DNA from: Saccharothrix ecbatanensis
GTDB lineage: Bacteria > Actinomycetota > Actinomycetes > Mycobacteriales > Pseudonocardiaceae
Length of the DNA stretch: 64,000 nt
Reading direction: 5' to 3'
Assembly (NCBI RefSeq): GCF_014205015.1
Contig: NZ_JACHMO010000001.1
Span: 1,612,001 to 1,676,000 of the forward strand
Shown: piece after piece, positions 53,370 to 62,432 of the stretch
Position numbering within the stretch: the stretch's first letter is position 1
How the letters are laid out: each line of letters begins with the position of its first letter
The notes under the pieces: model-generated
What the model was told of the DNA's origin: nothing
Database searches by the model: none
What the model saw: the letters and a program-made list of their open reading frames with translations, nothing else
Translations under genes and position numbers: made by a program

Positions 53370-54392
53370 ATGGAGTGGACCGAACCCGGAGTCTTCGAGG
53401 TCGCGCCCGGTGTATACCGGATACCGTTGCCACTGCCCAACGACGGACTGCATACCGTCAACGTGTATGCAATAGACGATGGCGACGGCATCGTGCTGAT
53501 CGACTCGGGCTGGGCGCTCGACGCGGGCGAGACGGCACTGGAGTCGGCACTGGGCAGCCTCGGGCACGGCTTCGAGGACGTCCACCGCTTCCTCGTCACC
53601 CACGTCCACCGCGATCACTACACGATGGCCGTGGCACTGCGCCGCCGGTTCGGCACGAAGGTCGCCCTCGGCGCCGGTGAGCAGCCGTCACTGGCGAAGA
53701 TCATCTCCCGCACTCGGGACGGCCAGGTCAACGACCTGACCACGTGGGGCGCGCCGCACCTGGCCGAGAAGTGGCGGGCACTGATGGCGTCCGTGGGCGA
53801 AAGCGCGTTGCGCGACTACGAAGAGCCCGACGAATGGCTCGACGGCACCGATGTGGCGCTGGAGAAACGCGTGCTGCGCGTCCTGCCCACGCCGGGCCAC
53901 ACCCGTGGGCACGTCGTGTTCATCGACGCCGACTCGTCACTGCTCTTCGCGGGCGACCACGTGCTGCCGCACATCACCCCGTCGATCGGCTTCGAACCCG
54001 CCCGCCCCGCGCTCCCGCTCGGCGACTACCTCGACTCGCTGCGCCTGGTCCGCGACTTCCCCGACCTGCGCCTGCTGCCCGCGCACGGACCGGTCACCGA
54101 GTCCAGCCACGCACGGGTGGACGAACTGCTGGCCCACCACGAGGACCGGTTGGCCGCCACGCTGGACGCCGTCCAGTCCGGCACCGGCACCGCCTTCGAG
54201 ACCGCCCGCAAGCTCGGCTGGACCCGGCGACAGCGGAAGTTCGTCGAACTCGACGTGTTCAACCAGGTCCTGGCCACCGGGGAGACCGCCGCGCACCTGG
54301 ACGTGCTCGTCCACCGGGGTCTGCTGACCACTGCCGCCGCCGATGGCGTCATGCAGTACGCGGTCGTGGCTGCTGAGGGCTGTCAGGTCTGA
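53370..54392 (+). CDS. MBL-fold metallo-hydrolase with C-terminal helical domain
   Basis: A 340-residue metallo-beta-lactamase-fold enzyme. The zinc motif H-V-H-R-D-H lies near 78-83, P-G-H-T-R-G-H near 175-181, G-D-H-V near 193 and A-H-G-P near 235. About 90 C-terminal residues form the helical or winged extension found in LACTB2-like hydrolases. Substrate unknown. Codons near 53410-53490 are AT-rich for this genome (GTA-TAC, ATA, CAT). The gene appears leaderless. Its stop lies in a 15-nt tandem repeat. Confidence 0.85.
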   Translation: MEWTEPGVFEVAPGVYRIPLPLPNDGLHTVNVYAIDDGDGIVLIDSGWALDAGETALESALGSLGHGFEDVHRFLVTHVHRDHYTMAVALRRRFGTKVALGAGEQPSLAKIISRTRDGQVNDLTTWGAPHLAEKWRALMASVGESALRDYEEPDEWLDGTDVALEKRVLRVLPTPGHTRGHVVFIDADSSLLFAGDHVLPHITPSIGFEPARPALPLGDYLDSLRLVRDFPDLRLLPAHGPVTESSHARVDELLAHHEDRLAATLDAVQSGTGTAFETARKLGWTRRQRKFVELDVFNQVLATGETAAHLDVLVHRGLLTTAAADGVMQYAVVAAEGCQV

Positions 54393-54426
54393 GGAAGTCA
54401 GGTCTGAGCAGGTCAGGCCTGGGAGT
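54382..54426. repeat. 15-nt tandem repeat, 3 units, across convergent gene ends
   Basis: GTCAGGTCTGAGGAA (54382), GTCAGGTCTGAGCAG (54397) and GTCAGGCCTGGGAGT (54412). Unit 1 contains the MBL hydrolase stop and unit 3 the stop of the convergent alpha/beta hydrolase. Confidence 0.85.
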
Positions 54427-55180
54427 GGCTGAAGTGGTCGGTCAGGACGGGGGCCAGGACGTCCGGGGCGATGCCGTGCCACTCGCCGTCCAGGGTGCGG
54501 CGCCGCGCGTTCGGCAGGCGTTCGGCGACCCCGTCGGCCCAGCCGCGCAACCGCTCGTCGCTGCTCCGGCTGTCCAGCACCAACGTCGGCACCTCGATCG
54601 ACGCCAGGTCCGGGGGAGTGGCGGTGATCGTCAGGTCGTAGACGGTCGTGTGGGCCAACGCCTCCAGGGCGGGCCAGCCCGGTGACTGCCGCATCCCGGC
54701 CGTGAACTCCTCCGGCACGCCGCACGCCACCTGGAAGTGGATCATCGCGTCGCCACGCCGACCGGCCGCCACCAGGGCGTTGATCTCGTCCCGCACGTCC
54801 GGACCCGAGTGCTCCTCGAACGACAGCGGCGGCTCCAGCAGGGCCAGTGCGGTGATCGGCACCCCGGCCGCGGCGGCGTGCAGGGCCAGGACGGCGCCGG
54901 ACGAGAAGCCGTAGACGAACGTCGACCCGCCCGCCGCCTCCACCACCGCGGCCAGGTCCTCCACCTCGCGTGAGATCGCGTACGGCGGGAGGTCCCCGCT
55001 TTCGCCCCGGCCGCGGCGGTCGTAGGTGAACGCGGTGTACCCGGTCAACGCCTCCGCCACCGCGGGCATCGGACCGGAACCGCGGAAGCAGCACGCGGCG
55101 TCCACCAGCACCACCGACGGGCCGTCACCGACCCGGGAGAACCCGATCGTCGTGCCGTCCTTCGAGGTCACGGTACCCAT
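54413..55180 (-). CDS. Alpha/beta hydrolase
   Basis: A 255-residue alpha/beta-fold hydrolase. The nucleophile elbow G-F-S-S-G-A is near 91-96, the oxyanion-side D-R-R-G-R-G-E-S near 54-61, an acid in L-V-L-D-S-R-S and a final His in G-E-W-H-G-I, which complete a Ser-Asp-His triad. The substrate is unknown. ATG 55180 begins M-G-T-V-T-S-K-D-G-T. It is divergent from a TetR gene with a palindromic operator between them, so probably an inducible detoxifying esterase. Confidence 0.87.
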   Translation of the reverse strand: MGTVTSKDGTTIGFSRVGDGPSVVLVDAACCFRGSGPMPAVAEALTGYTAFTYDRRGRGESGDLPPYAISREVEDLAAVVEAAGGSTFVYGFSSGAVLALHAAAAGVPITALALLEPPLSFEEHSGPDVRDEINALVAAGRRGDAMIHFQVACGVPEEFTAGMRQSPGWPALEALAHTTVYDLTITATPPDLASIEVPTLVLDSRSSDERLRGWADGVAERLPNARRRTLDGEWHGIAPDVLAPVLTDHFSHSQA

Positions 55181-55209
55181 GGCAACTCCTCACCGGCTAG
55201 GAACGGAAC

Positions 55210-55231
55210 TAGACGGTACAGTACTGTGAGC
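55210..55231. promoter_or_regulatory. TetR operator overlapping a leaderless promoter
   Basis: The centre ACAGTACTGT (55218-55227) is a perfect palindrome within TAGACGG...GTGAG flanks. TACTGT (55222-55227) also serves as -10, 6 bases before the TetR ATG. Binding would block the TetR promoter and probably the divergent hydrolase. Confidence 0.65.
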
Positions 55232-55233
55232 GT

Positions 55234-55845
55234 ATGGAAGAAGGAAGGTCGGCCCGCAAACGCAGGGCAACCCTGGACGCGGCCCGTGCGGTCTTCATGA
55301 GACACGGCTACGTCGGCGCGAGCATGGACGAGGTCGCCGCGCTCGCCGCGGTCTCCAAGCAGACCGTATACAAGCATTTTGTAGACAAAAAACAGCTGTT
55401 CGCGGAGATCATCACCGCCGACATCCGGAACGCCGAACAACAGTCGGACGACGTGGTCGCCGGGCTCGCGGACACCACGGACCTGGACGGCGACCTGCGC
55501 GAGATCGCCCGCAAGCTGGTCACGGTGGTCACCCAGCCGCACCTGGTCCGGCTGCGGCAGGTCGTCATCGGCGAGGCCGACCGGTTCCCCGACCTGGCCC
55601 GCGCCTGGTACGCGTCCGGCCCGGAACGCGGTTACCAGCGCCTGGCCGACCGATTCGCCGACCTCACCGAGCAAGGCCGACTGAACACGCCCGACCCGCT
55701 GCTCGCCGCCCAGCAGTTCCTCTGGCTGGCGCTGTCGGTCCCGCTGAACCGGGCGATGTTCGACCCTGAGCCCTACCCGCGCGACGAACTGCTGAAGTTC
55801 GCCGACGAGGGCGTGCGGGTGTTCCTGAAGGCGTACGAAGCCTGA
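55234..55845 (+). CDS. TetR-family regulator
   Basis: A 203-residue TetR protein. The helix-turn-helix is A-S-M-D-E-V-A-A-L-A-A-V-S-K-Q-T-V-Y-K at about 29-47. The C-terminal part resembles the AcrR/TetR_C group with L-T-E-Q-G-R-L. The codons for T-V-Y-K-H-F-V-D-K-K (55364-55395) are strikingly AT-rich (GTA, CAT, TTT, AAA) and contain TGTAGACAA, shared with two NRPS linkers. It is leaderless. It probably represses itself and the divergent hydrolase. Confidence 0.87.
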   Translation: MEEGRSARKRRATLDAARAVFMRHGYVGASMDEVAALAAVSKQTVYKHFVDKKQLFAEIITADIRNAEQQSDDVVAGLADTTDLDGDLREIARKLVTVVTQPHLVRLRQVVIGEADRFPDLARAWYASGPERGYQRLADRFADLTEQGRLNTPDPLLAAQQFLWLALSVPLNRAMFDPEPYPRDELLKFADEGVRVFLKAYEA

Positions 55846-55850
55846 CGGGA

Positions 55851-56288
55851 CTAGCGGGGCAGCTTCACCACGGTCACGAAGAAGTCGTCGATCTGCCGCA
55901 CGACCTCGATGAACCGGTCGAAGTCCACCGGCTTGGTGACGTACGCGTTCGCGTGCAGGTTGTAGCTGCGCAGGATGTCCTCCTCCGCCTCCGACGTGGT
56001 CAGCACCACCACCGGGATCGGGCGCAGCGTCGCGTCCGCCTTGATCTCCGCCAGCACCTCCCGGCCGTCCATCTTCGGCAGGTTCAGGTCGAGCAGGATC
56101 AGCCCCGGCCGCGGCGCGTCTTCGTACTGGCCCTCACGGCGCAGGAACTCCAGCGCCTCGATGCCGTCGCGCACCACGTGCAGCTGGTTGCGGATCTTGT
56201 GGTGTTCGAACGCCTCCTGCGTCATGAGCGCGTCGCCCGGGTCGTCCTCGACCAGCAGGACGTCGATCACGTTCAGCGGATTGCTCAT
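55851..56288 (-). CDS. Response regulator, stand-alone receiver (Rcp1-like)
   Basis: A 145-residue single receiver domain. The acidic pair L-V-E-D-D is at about 11-15, the phospho-acceptor Asp in [11 protein letters not shown] near 65, the conserved Thr in L-T-T-S and Lys in V-T-K-P. There is no output domain, as in Rcp1-type partners of phytochrome-like kinases. ATG 56288 overlaps the kinase stop by four bases, so this is the third gene of the signalling operon and the kinase is its obvious partner. Confidence 0.9.
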   Translation of the reverse strand: MSNPLNVIDVLLVEDDPGDALMTQEAFEHHKIRNQLHVVRDGIEALEFLRREGQYEDAPRPGLILLDLNLPKMDGREVLAEIKADATLRPIPVVVLTTSEAEEDILRSYNLHANAYVTKPVDFDRFIEVVRQIDDFFVTVVKLPR

Positions 56289-57784
56289 TGCTCGTCGTCC
56301 TCTACGGCCGGCAGGGTGAACTTGAAGGTGGTCCCGGTGTCCTGGCCGGTCTCGGTGTCCAACCAGATCGTGCCACCGTGGTACTCGATGATCTTCCGGC
56401 ACATGGCCAGCCCGATCCCGGTGCCGGGGTAGTCGTCCTTGTGGTGCAGGCGCTGGAAGATCACGAAGATCCGCTCAGCGTACTCGGCATCGATTCCGAT
56501 GCCCTTGTCGCTGACCACGAACGTCCAGAAATCACCGGTCCGCTCCACGTCGACGCGCACCTGCGGCGGCTCCGACCCGTGGAACTTCAACGCGTTGCTG
56601 ATCAGGTTGCCGAACACGCCACCCAGCAACGACGCCTCGCCGCGCACCGTCGGCAGGTCCGCCACCTCGACCGTCGCCCGGGTCCGCTCGATGACCTCGG
56701 AGTAGTTGTCCAGCACCTGGGCGACCAGCTCGTCGCAGTCCACCAGCGTCTGCTCGCGCGACATCCGGCCGACCCGCGAGAACGCGAGCAGGTCGTTGAT
56801 CAGCACCTGCATCCGCTTCGCGCCGTCGACGGCGAACCTCAGGTACTGCTCGCCGCGCTCGTCCAGCTCACCCGAGTACCGCCGCTCCAGCAGCTGGCAG
56901 AAGCTCGCCACCTTGCGCAGCGGCTCCTGGAGGTCGTGCGACGCGACGTACGCGAACTGCTCCAGCTCCGAGTTCGACCGCCGCAGCTCCTCCAGGTCGG
57001 CCAGGATCCGGACCCGCATGGCCTCCACGTCCTGGCCGAGCATCACCGTCTCCCGCGGCCCACCGGCCTCGACCGGGTGCTCGAAATCGCCGGACGACAC
57101 CTGCCGCACGTCCGCCGCCAGCCCGGTCAACGGCGCGATGACGATCCGGTACAGGATCACCGCCACCCCGCTGATGATCAGCACCAGCAGCACGCCGAGC
57201 ATGACGACCAGCCACATCACGTCGGCCGCGAGCTCGTCCAGCCGGTCCCGCGCCTGGTCGGACGCCTGGTCCAGCTCGGCGCCGAGCCCGCCGAGGGCGG
57301 CGCGCACCCGGTCGAACAGCTCCCTGCCGCGCTGGGCGTCGGCCAGCCCTGTCCGCGGCACGCCGGACTGCCGCACCAGCTCGACCTGCGGTTCCGCGTA
57401 GCTCGCCCGCCAGTCGGCCGCGAGCCGGCCGACCTCGTCCAGGTCGCGGACCAGGTCCGGCCGCACCGGTTCGAGCATGGATCGGGCGACCATGAGCTCG
57501 TTGTGCTCCGCGCGCTGCCCGTTGGTGTAGGGGGTCAGGTGGTTCTGCTTCGCCGTGAGCAGGTAGCCCTGCACCCCGGACTCCTGGTTGATCAACGCGG
57601 TGTCGGCCCGGAGCACCGCGGTGCGGGCAGGCGCGATCTGGTCCAGCAGCAGCACCCGGGCGTCCGCGAGGCTGGTCAGCGCCACAGCGAGGCTGCCGAT
57701 CGCGCCCGCGCACACCAGGATCAGGATCGCCACGGCCGCCATCAGCAGCCTGCTGGCCGGCCAGCGGGTGCGGTAAGCGCTCAC
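56285..57784 (-). CDS. Membrane sensor histidine kinase (CHASE3-HAMP-HisKA-HATPase)
   Basis: A 499-residue kinase. Membrane helices at about 12-36 and 190-212 flank an extracellular CHASE3-like helical domain ([11 protein letters not shown] near 65). A HAMP linker follows. The phospho-accepting His is in [10 protein letters not shown] at about 282, the bacteriophytochrome-like HisKA type. The ATPase has [16 protein letters not shown] and G-T-G-I-G-L-A boxes. The GTG start overlaps the phosphatase stop. Signal unknown. Confidence 0.92.
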   Translation of the reverse strand: MSAYRTRWPASRLLMAAVAILILVCAGAIGSLAVALTSLADARVLLLDQIAPARTAVLRADTALINQESGVQGYLLTAKQNHLTPYTNGQRAEHNELMVARSMLEPVRPDLVRDLDEVGRLAADWRASYAEPQVELVRQSGVPRTGLADAQRGRELFDRVRAALGGLGAELDQASDQARDRLDELAADVMWLVVMLGVLLVLIISGVAVILYRIVIAPLTGLAADVRQVSSGDFEHPVEAGGPRETVMLGQDVEAMRVRILADLEELRRSNSELEQFAYVASHDLQEPLRKVASFCQLLERRYSGELDERGEQYLRFAVDGAKRMQVLINDLLAFSRVGRMSREQTLVDCDELVAQVLDNYSEVIERTRATVEVADLPTVRGEASLLGGVFGNLISNALKFHGSEPPQVRVDVERTGDFWTFVVSDKGIGIDAEYAERIFVIFQRLHHKDDYPGTGIGLAMCRKIIEYHGGTIWLDTETGQDTGTTFKFTLPAVEDDEQ

Positions 57785-58986
57785 GCGCGGTCCGGGGTCG
57801 CGCGGTCCGAGATCAGCAGTGCCGCCATGTCGTCGTCCAGCTCCCCGCCGTTCAGTTCCTTCACCCGGTTGATGAGGCTGTCCAGCAGCGTCGCCGGCGT
57901 CTCCGCCCAGTCCGGCCGGTCCGCGGTGATCTCGCCGATCAGCTCGATCAACCGCTCCGAGCCCAGCCGCTCGCTGTCGCCGTGCACCCGGCCCTCCACC
58001 AGCCCGTCCGTGTAGAGCAGCATCACCCAGCCGGGAGGAAGCGGCACGTCAAGGCCGCTCCACGTGCTGTCCGGCAGCACGCCCAGCGGCAGGCCCGCAC
58101 GGTCCCGGGGCAGCTCCACCACCCGGTCGCCGACCAGCAGCATCGGCTCCGGGTGCCCGGCCAGGTAGACCCGCGCCCAGCGGCGGTCCGGGGAGATCGT
58201 CACCATGCACGCCGTGGTGAACAGGCCGGGCTGGTGCCGCTCGTGCTCCAGGATCTCGTGCAACGTGCGCAGCACCCGTGACGGCTCCTGGTCGGCCAGC
58301 ACCAGCGCCCGCCACGCGATGCGCAGGAACACGCCGATCGCGGCCTCGTCCGGTCCGTGCCCGCACACGTCGCCGATCAGCACCTGGAGCGTGCCATCGG
58401 CGGTGCGCACGGCGTCGTAGAAGTCGCCGCCGAGGAGCATCCGGCTACCGCCCGGCCGGTAGCGGACGTGCCAGCCGATGTCGTCGCCGTGCATGATCGG
58501 GGACGGCAGCAGGCCGCGTTCGAGACGGGTCTTCTCGGCCGCCAGCAGCTGCTCGTCGCGCAGTTGGCGCTGGGTCTCCTCAGCCCGCTTGCGGCCGACC
58601 GCGTACCGGATGCTGCGGGCCAGGCCAACACCGTCCACCTGGCCCTTGACCAGGTAGTCCTCCGCGCCCGCGGCCACCGCGCTGGTGCCCTGGTGCTCGT
58701 CGTTGAGGCCGGTGAGGACGATGATCGCGACCGGCGCGGGGTGCGCGAGCAGCCTGGTCAGGCCGTCCAGTCCGGTGGTGTCGGGCAGGCCGAGGTCGAG
58801 CAGCACGCAGTCCGCCTTGGGCAGCAGCCCCTCGGCCTCGTGCAGGGTCCGCGCCCGGTGCAGCGCGACGTCCGCCTCCACCTCGTCCAGCAGTGCCTCG
58901 ACCAGCACGGCGTCGCCCTCGTCGTCCTCGACGAGCAGCACGTCGATCCGGTCCACCGGTGTCCGCGGTGCGGGAAGCCCTGCCAC
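57781..58986 (-). CDS. Receiver-PP2C (SpoIIE-type) phosphatase
   Basis: A 401-residue protein with an N-terminal receiver domain (V-E-D-D near 18-21, L-L-D-L-G-L-P-D near 62, V-K-G-Q near 113), then a coiled linker and a SpoIIE-type PP2C phosphatase (G-G-D-F-Y-D-A near 187, G-D-V-C-G-H-G near 206, Y-T-D-G-L-V-E near 331). This architecture (RsbU/RssB-like) usually dephosphorylates anti-sigma antagonist proteins when its receiver is phosphorylated. It is the first gene of the operon with the CHASE3 kinase and the Rcp-type regulator. GTG 58986 has no ribosome site but TAATCT 8 bases upstream, so it is probably leaderless. Confidence 0.9.
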   Translation of the reverse strand: MAGLPAPRTPVDRIDVLLVEDDEGDAVLVEALLDEVEADVALHRARTLHEAEGLLPKADCVLLDLGLPDTTGLDGLTRLLAHPAPVAIIVLTGLNDEHQGTSAVAAGAEDYLVKGQVDGVGLARSIRYAVGRKRAEETQRQLRDEQLLAAEKTRLERGLLPSPIMHGDDIGWHVRYRPGGSRMLLGGDFYDAVRTADGTLQVLIGDVCGHGPDEAAIGVFLRIAWRALVLADQEPSRVLRTLHEILEHERHQPGLFTTACMVTISPDRRWARVYLAGHPEPMLLVGDRVVELPRDRAGLPLGVLPDSTWSGLDVPLPPGWVMLLYTDGLVEGRVHGDSERLGSERLIELIGEITADRPDWAETPATLLDSLINRVKELNGGELDDDMAALLISDRATPDRA

Positions 58987-59063
58987 GGGGAGGGAGATTA
59001 GTCGAACTGATCAGGCACTGGGCGACGGCGGTCGGGTGGGTCGCGGTAACGGCGCCGGCGGCC

Positions 59064-59798
59064 ATGACCGAAGATCCTGGCGTGACGTTCTCCCAGATGG
59101 TGGCTCTGACGGCCCGACTTCCCCGCCGGGGCCGAGGATTCTGGTACTCCGTGGCCATCGACCTGCTGTGGCCGTTCGTGGTGCTTTTCGTGCGGATGCG
59201 GATGGCGGGCAGGGACAACATCCCGCGCGACGGTGGAGTGCTGCTGGCGTCCAACCACCTGTCGTTCGCCGATCCGGTGACGTTGACCGCGTTCTCGCTC
59301 GTGTCGGGCCGGGTGCCCCGGTACCTGGCGAAGGCGAGCCTGTGGAAGGCGCCGGTCCTCGGACGGGTGATGTCCTCGGGCAAGCACATCCCGGTCGACC
59401 GGAACAGCGTGCGCGCGGGCAAGGCGTTGGACAGCGCCCGCACGTCGTTGGAGTCGGGGGAGTGCGTGATCGTCTACCCGGAGGGCACGTTCACCAACGA
59501 CCCCGACGGCTGGCCGATGCGCGGGAAGAACGGTGTCGCGCGGTTGGCGTTGACGACCCGGACGCCGGTGGTGCCGGTGGCGCAGTGGGGCACGCAGGTG
59601 CTGCTGCCGCCGGGGAAGTTCGTGCCCCGGCCGTGGCGGAAGGTGACGGTCGTGGCGGGCGCGGAGGTCGACCTGTCCGACCTGTACGGGCTGGAGCCGA
59701 CCAAGGCCGTGCTGGACGAGGCCACCGCGCGGATCATGGACGCCATCACCACGCTGCTCACGGGTGTCCGCGAGCTGCCGCACCCCGGGAGCCGGTGA
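59064..59798 (+). CDS. plsC: 1-acyl-glycerol-3-phosphate acyltransferase (PlsC-like)
   Basis: A 244-residue lysophosphatidate acyltransferase-like enzyme. The catalytic N-H-L-S-F-A-D (H-x4-D) lies near 64-70, the acceptor-binding Y-P-E-G-T-F near 136-141 and V-P-V-A-Q-W near 172. One hydrophobic helix at about 30-46 anchors it at the membrane. It makes phosphatidate for glycerophospholipid synthesis. Start is uncertain: ATG 59064 is given, with GTG 59082 and ATG 59097 also in frame; none has a strong ribosome site. It is divergent from the signalling operon. Confidence 0.88.
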   Translation: MTEDPGVTFSQMVALTARLPRRGRGFWYSVAIDLLWPFVVLFVRMRMAGRDNIPRDGGVLLASNHLSFADPVTLTAFSLVSGRVPRYLAKASLWKAPVLGRVMSSGKHIPVDRNSVRAGKALDSARTSLESGECVIVYPEGTFTNDPDGWPMRGKNGVARLALTTRTPVVPVAQWGTQVLLPPGKFVPRPWRKVTVVAGAEVDLSDLYGLEPTKAVLDEATARIMDAITTLLTGVRELPHPGSR

Positions 59799-59799
59799 G

Positions 59800-60264
59800 T
59801 CAGGGCTTGCGGGGGCGCGGTGTGGCGCCCGAGCGTTCCCGTTCCCACCGCAGGTACTGGCCGGCGACCGTGGACACGCTGGTGAGCAGCCACACGGCGA
59901 CACCCGCGTCGTCGGTGACGCCGATGACCGGCAGCAGTTCGGGCAGCAGGTCGATCGGCGAGATCAGGTAGACGAGGGCGAAACCCCACGTCGCCAACGT
60001 CGTGGTGGGCAGGCCGTACGCCTTGCGCTCGCGCAGCAGCCGGGGCAATGCCTTGGCCCGCTGGACGACGTTGCCGACCGGCCTGGGCTCGCCGTCGCGC
60101 TCCCACCGGCGTCGGCGGCGCACCGCCCACAGCACACCGGCCGCGACACCCAGCACCAGCAGCCCGATGCCCGCGACCACCGGCGGCAGGCCGATCAGGT
60201 CGTCGTCACGCCACAGCAGCGTGCCCAGCCCGAGCAGGGTGAGGACCACGCTGAAGAAGATCAC
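59800..60264 (-). CDS. DUF1232 (YkvA-like) membrane protein
   Basis: A 154-residue protein. Two N-terminal helices (about 2-17 and 26-47) are followed by a basic loop. Then comes the DUF1232 block Y-L-I-S-P-I-D-L-L-P-E-L-L-P-V-I-G (about 98-114) and D-D-A-G-V-A-V-W-L. Function of the family is unknown. GTG 60264 directly follows TACCAT plus 6 bases on the minus strand, so it is leaderless. Convergent with PlsC, one base apart. Confidence 0.85.
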   Translation of the reverse strand: MIFFSVVLTLLGLGTLLWRDDDLIGLPPVVAGIGLLVLGVAAGVLWAVRRRRRWERDGEPRPVGNVVQRAKALPRLLRERKAYGLPTTTLATWGFALVYLISPIDLLPELLPVIGVTDDAGVAVWLLTSVSTVAGQYLRWERERSGATPRPRKP

Positions 60265-60382
60265 GCACCCATGGTAGTGGCGGTCGGGCCTCCGCGCGGG
60301 TGGAGAAGGCGTCGGGTCACAGCGCGGAAACTTCCGGATCGACCGGGACCCGGTGCGGAGCGGTGATCAATACCATGGCGGC

Positions 60383-61024
60383 GTGAGTGAACCGTCCCGA
60401 TTAGCCGCACCTCCGGCACGACTTGTCGCGGTGCTGTTCGTCATCGCCGCGTGCGCGCTGCTCGCGGCCGGCGGGTTGGCCGCCGTGGCGCTGGCCGACG
60501 ACCGTCCCGAGACCGCGTCGGCGACGGGTGGCCGGCCCTCGCCCACCGCCAGGGAGTCCACCACGCGTGCGCCGGGGCTTCCGCCGTGTGTGGTCGGCTC
60601 CTGGGTCGTGATGGAAGAGACGGCGATGGTCAAGTTCTACAACAACGAGGCGCCACTGCCGATGATCGCCTCGGGTGTGACCTACGAGTTCCGACCCGAC
60701 GGGACCGGGACCACGCGGATCGACGGCGTGGTGTTCCGCGGCACGTTCCGGGGCAACGACATCCGGTTGGCGGGCAGGGGCAGCTACGACTTCACCTGGT
60801 CGGCCACGGACAAGGCGATCACCTACGTCGCCCGCACCCGGTCGGACGCCACCTGGACCTTCTACGACCAGCGCGGGGAACTCAGCACCCAGCCGGTGGA
60901 GCCGAACCCGGCCCAGAACGAGGTGGACGACTACACCTGCCAGGCCACCCAGCTGGTCGAGAGCAATTCCGGCGGCTACCGCTCGTCGATGGCGCGCACC
61001 AAGGCGTTCGGGGTGTACGGGTGA
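60383..61024 (+). CDS. Membrane-anchored extracellular protein, lipocalin-like
   Basis: A 213-residue protein with an N-terminal helix (about 15-38) that works as anchor or signal, a Thr/Ser/Pro linker, then a beta-rich domain. That domain starts C-V-V-G-S-W-V-V and contains Y-E-F-R-P-D-G-T-G-T, a pattern common in actinobacterial lipocalin-like exported proteins. Two Cys (about 73 and 196) may pair. GTG 60383 stands 6 bases after TACCAT, a leaderless start; the longer frame from 60353 would include the promoter. Its stop overlaps the protease gene (GTGA), so the two are co-expressed. Confidence 0.7.
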   Translation: MSEPSRLAAPPARLVAVLFVIAACALLAAGGLAAVALADDRPETASATGGRPSPTARESTTRAPGLPPCVVGSWVVMEETAMVKFYNNEAPLPMIASGVTYEFRPDGTGTTRIDGVVFRGTFRGNDIRLAGRGSYDFTWSATDKAITYVARTRSDATWTFYDQRGELSTQPVEPNPAQNEVDDYTCQATQLVESNSGGYRSSMARTKAFGVYG

Positions 61025-62415
61025 AGCGGGTGCTGTTGGCGGCGGCTTTGACGTCGGCGTTGTCGGTGCTCACTGCCGCACCGGCCTACGCCCAGCCGAC
61101 CAGCCCGGAGGAGTCGGCCGCCGCCGTCTCCCGGCCCGGGATCGTGCTGATCACCGTGGAGTGGCACGGGTGGGTGCGCGACAAGCGCACCGGCGAGGTG
61201 TTCGGCGGCAAGGACGGCTACACCGTGAAGTCGTCGTGCAGCGGCGCGGTGATCAGCCCGGACGGGCACGTCGCGACGGCGAGCCACTGCGTCCACACCG
61301 GACCGGAAGGCGGTGCGGGCGCGTTGTTCGGCGTGGCGATCAAGGAACTCGCGGACACCGGCCGGATCGGCGATCCGGCCGAGGCACGGCGGCAGCTCGC
61401 CGAGCACGCGGTCGCCGAGGGCGCCGTCGCGGACCGCCCGGTCGACCGGGACATCCGGGTCGAGCGGATGGAGGCGACCGCCGACGGGCCGGTCCGGGAC
61501 GTCGCGCCCGCCACCGTGGTGGACCTCGTCGCGCCGACCGACGGCGACGTCGCCGTGCTGAAGGTTCCCCGCGAGCACCTGCCGTCGTTGGAGATCCGGT
61601 CGGACCAGGCGCCGGTCGGCACGCCGATCCTGGCCATCGGGTACCCCGGCTCGGCGGGGGCGGCCGAGGACCCCAACCTCGAGCCCAGCAGCAAGAACGG
61701 CCAGATCTCGGCCCGACGCACCCGGGGCGACCGCCCGTTCTACGAGTTCAGCGCCGCCGCCACGAACGGCATGAGCGGCGGGCCGGTGGTGGACATGCAG
61801 GGCCGGGTGGTCGGCCTGGTCAGCCAGAAGTCGCCGGGCGAGACGCAGTCGTTCAACTTCGCCGCCGCGTCCTCGACCCTGCTCGACCTGCTCGCCGGCA
61901 AGCAGGTCGACGTCGACCTCGGGAAGCACGACCGCGCCTACCTCGCGGGTCTCGACCACTACTTCGCCGGCGACCTCGACGACGCGGTGGACGAGTTCGA
62001 CGACGCGCTGGCCGGCTCGCCCGGTCACCTCCAGGCCACCGAGTACCGGCGGCTCGCGGTCGACCGGGGCGGACAGCCGGGTGGAGCCCCGGTGCTGATC
62101 ATCGTGCTCGCGGTGCTCTGCGCGGGTGTCGCGGTGGGCGCGGGCACGGCGGGCACGGCGGTCGCCCTGACCCGCAGGCGGCGTTTGGCGGCGGCGGGAC
62201 CACCACTGTCCGATATGGACACTCCACCGCTCGGCTTCCCGATGCCGCCGGTTGTCCCGATGCCGCCGGTTGTTCCCGGTGATCCGCCGCCGGTTGGTGA
62301 TCCGCCACAGAGCGGCCCCGAGCGCGACACCGACAAGATCCAGCGGCGGGAGGCCGACGTCGGCGATCAGGGCCACCAGGCCGAGCGGGATCCCGAATCC
62401 GAAAGCCGCGCTTGA
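61021..62415 (+). CDS. Exported trypsin-like serine protease with membrane anchor
   Basis: A 464-residue protein. A signal peptide (about 1-24, ending A-Y-A-Q) is followed by a chymotrypsin/HtrA-type protease domain: His in A-T-A-S-H-C-V-H (about 91-98), Asp in D-G-D-V-A-V-L (about 177), Ser in N-G-M-S-G-G-P-V (about 254-261). A TPR-like stretch (D-H-Y-F-A-G-D-L-D-D-A) and a membrane helix at about 360-383 follow, then a Pro-rich cytoplasmic tail. It probably acts on the outer membrane face. Start GTG 61021 overlaps the upstream stop. Confidence 0.85.
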   Translation: MKRVLLAAALTSALSVLTAAPAYAQPTSPEESAAAVSRPGIVLITVEWHGWVRDKRTGEVFGGKDGYTVKSSCSGAVISPDGHVATASHCVHTGPEGGAGALFGVAIKELADTGRIGDPAEARRQLAEHAVAEGAVADRPVDRDIRVERMEATADGPVRDVAPATVVDLVAPTDGDVAVLKVPREHLPSLEIRSDQAPVGTPILAIGYPGSAGAAEDPNLEPSSKNGQISARRTRGDRPFYEFSAAATNGMSGGPVVDMQGRVVGLVSQKSPGETQSFNFAAASSTLLDLLAGKQVDVDLGKHDRAYLAGLDHYFAGDLDDAVDEFDDALAGSPGHLQATEYRRLAVDRGGQPGGAPVLIIVLAVLCAGVAVGAGTAGTAVALTRRRRLAAAGPPLSDMDTPPLGFPMPPVVPMPPVVPGDPPPVGDPPQSGPERDTDKIQRREADVGDQGHQAERDPESESRA

Positions 62416-62432
62416 GGGTCGCGGCGGCTCGG

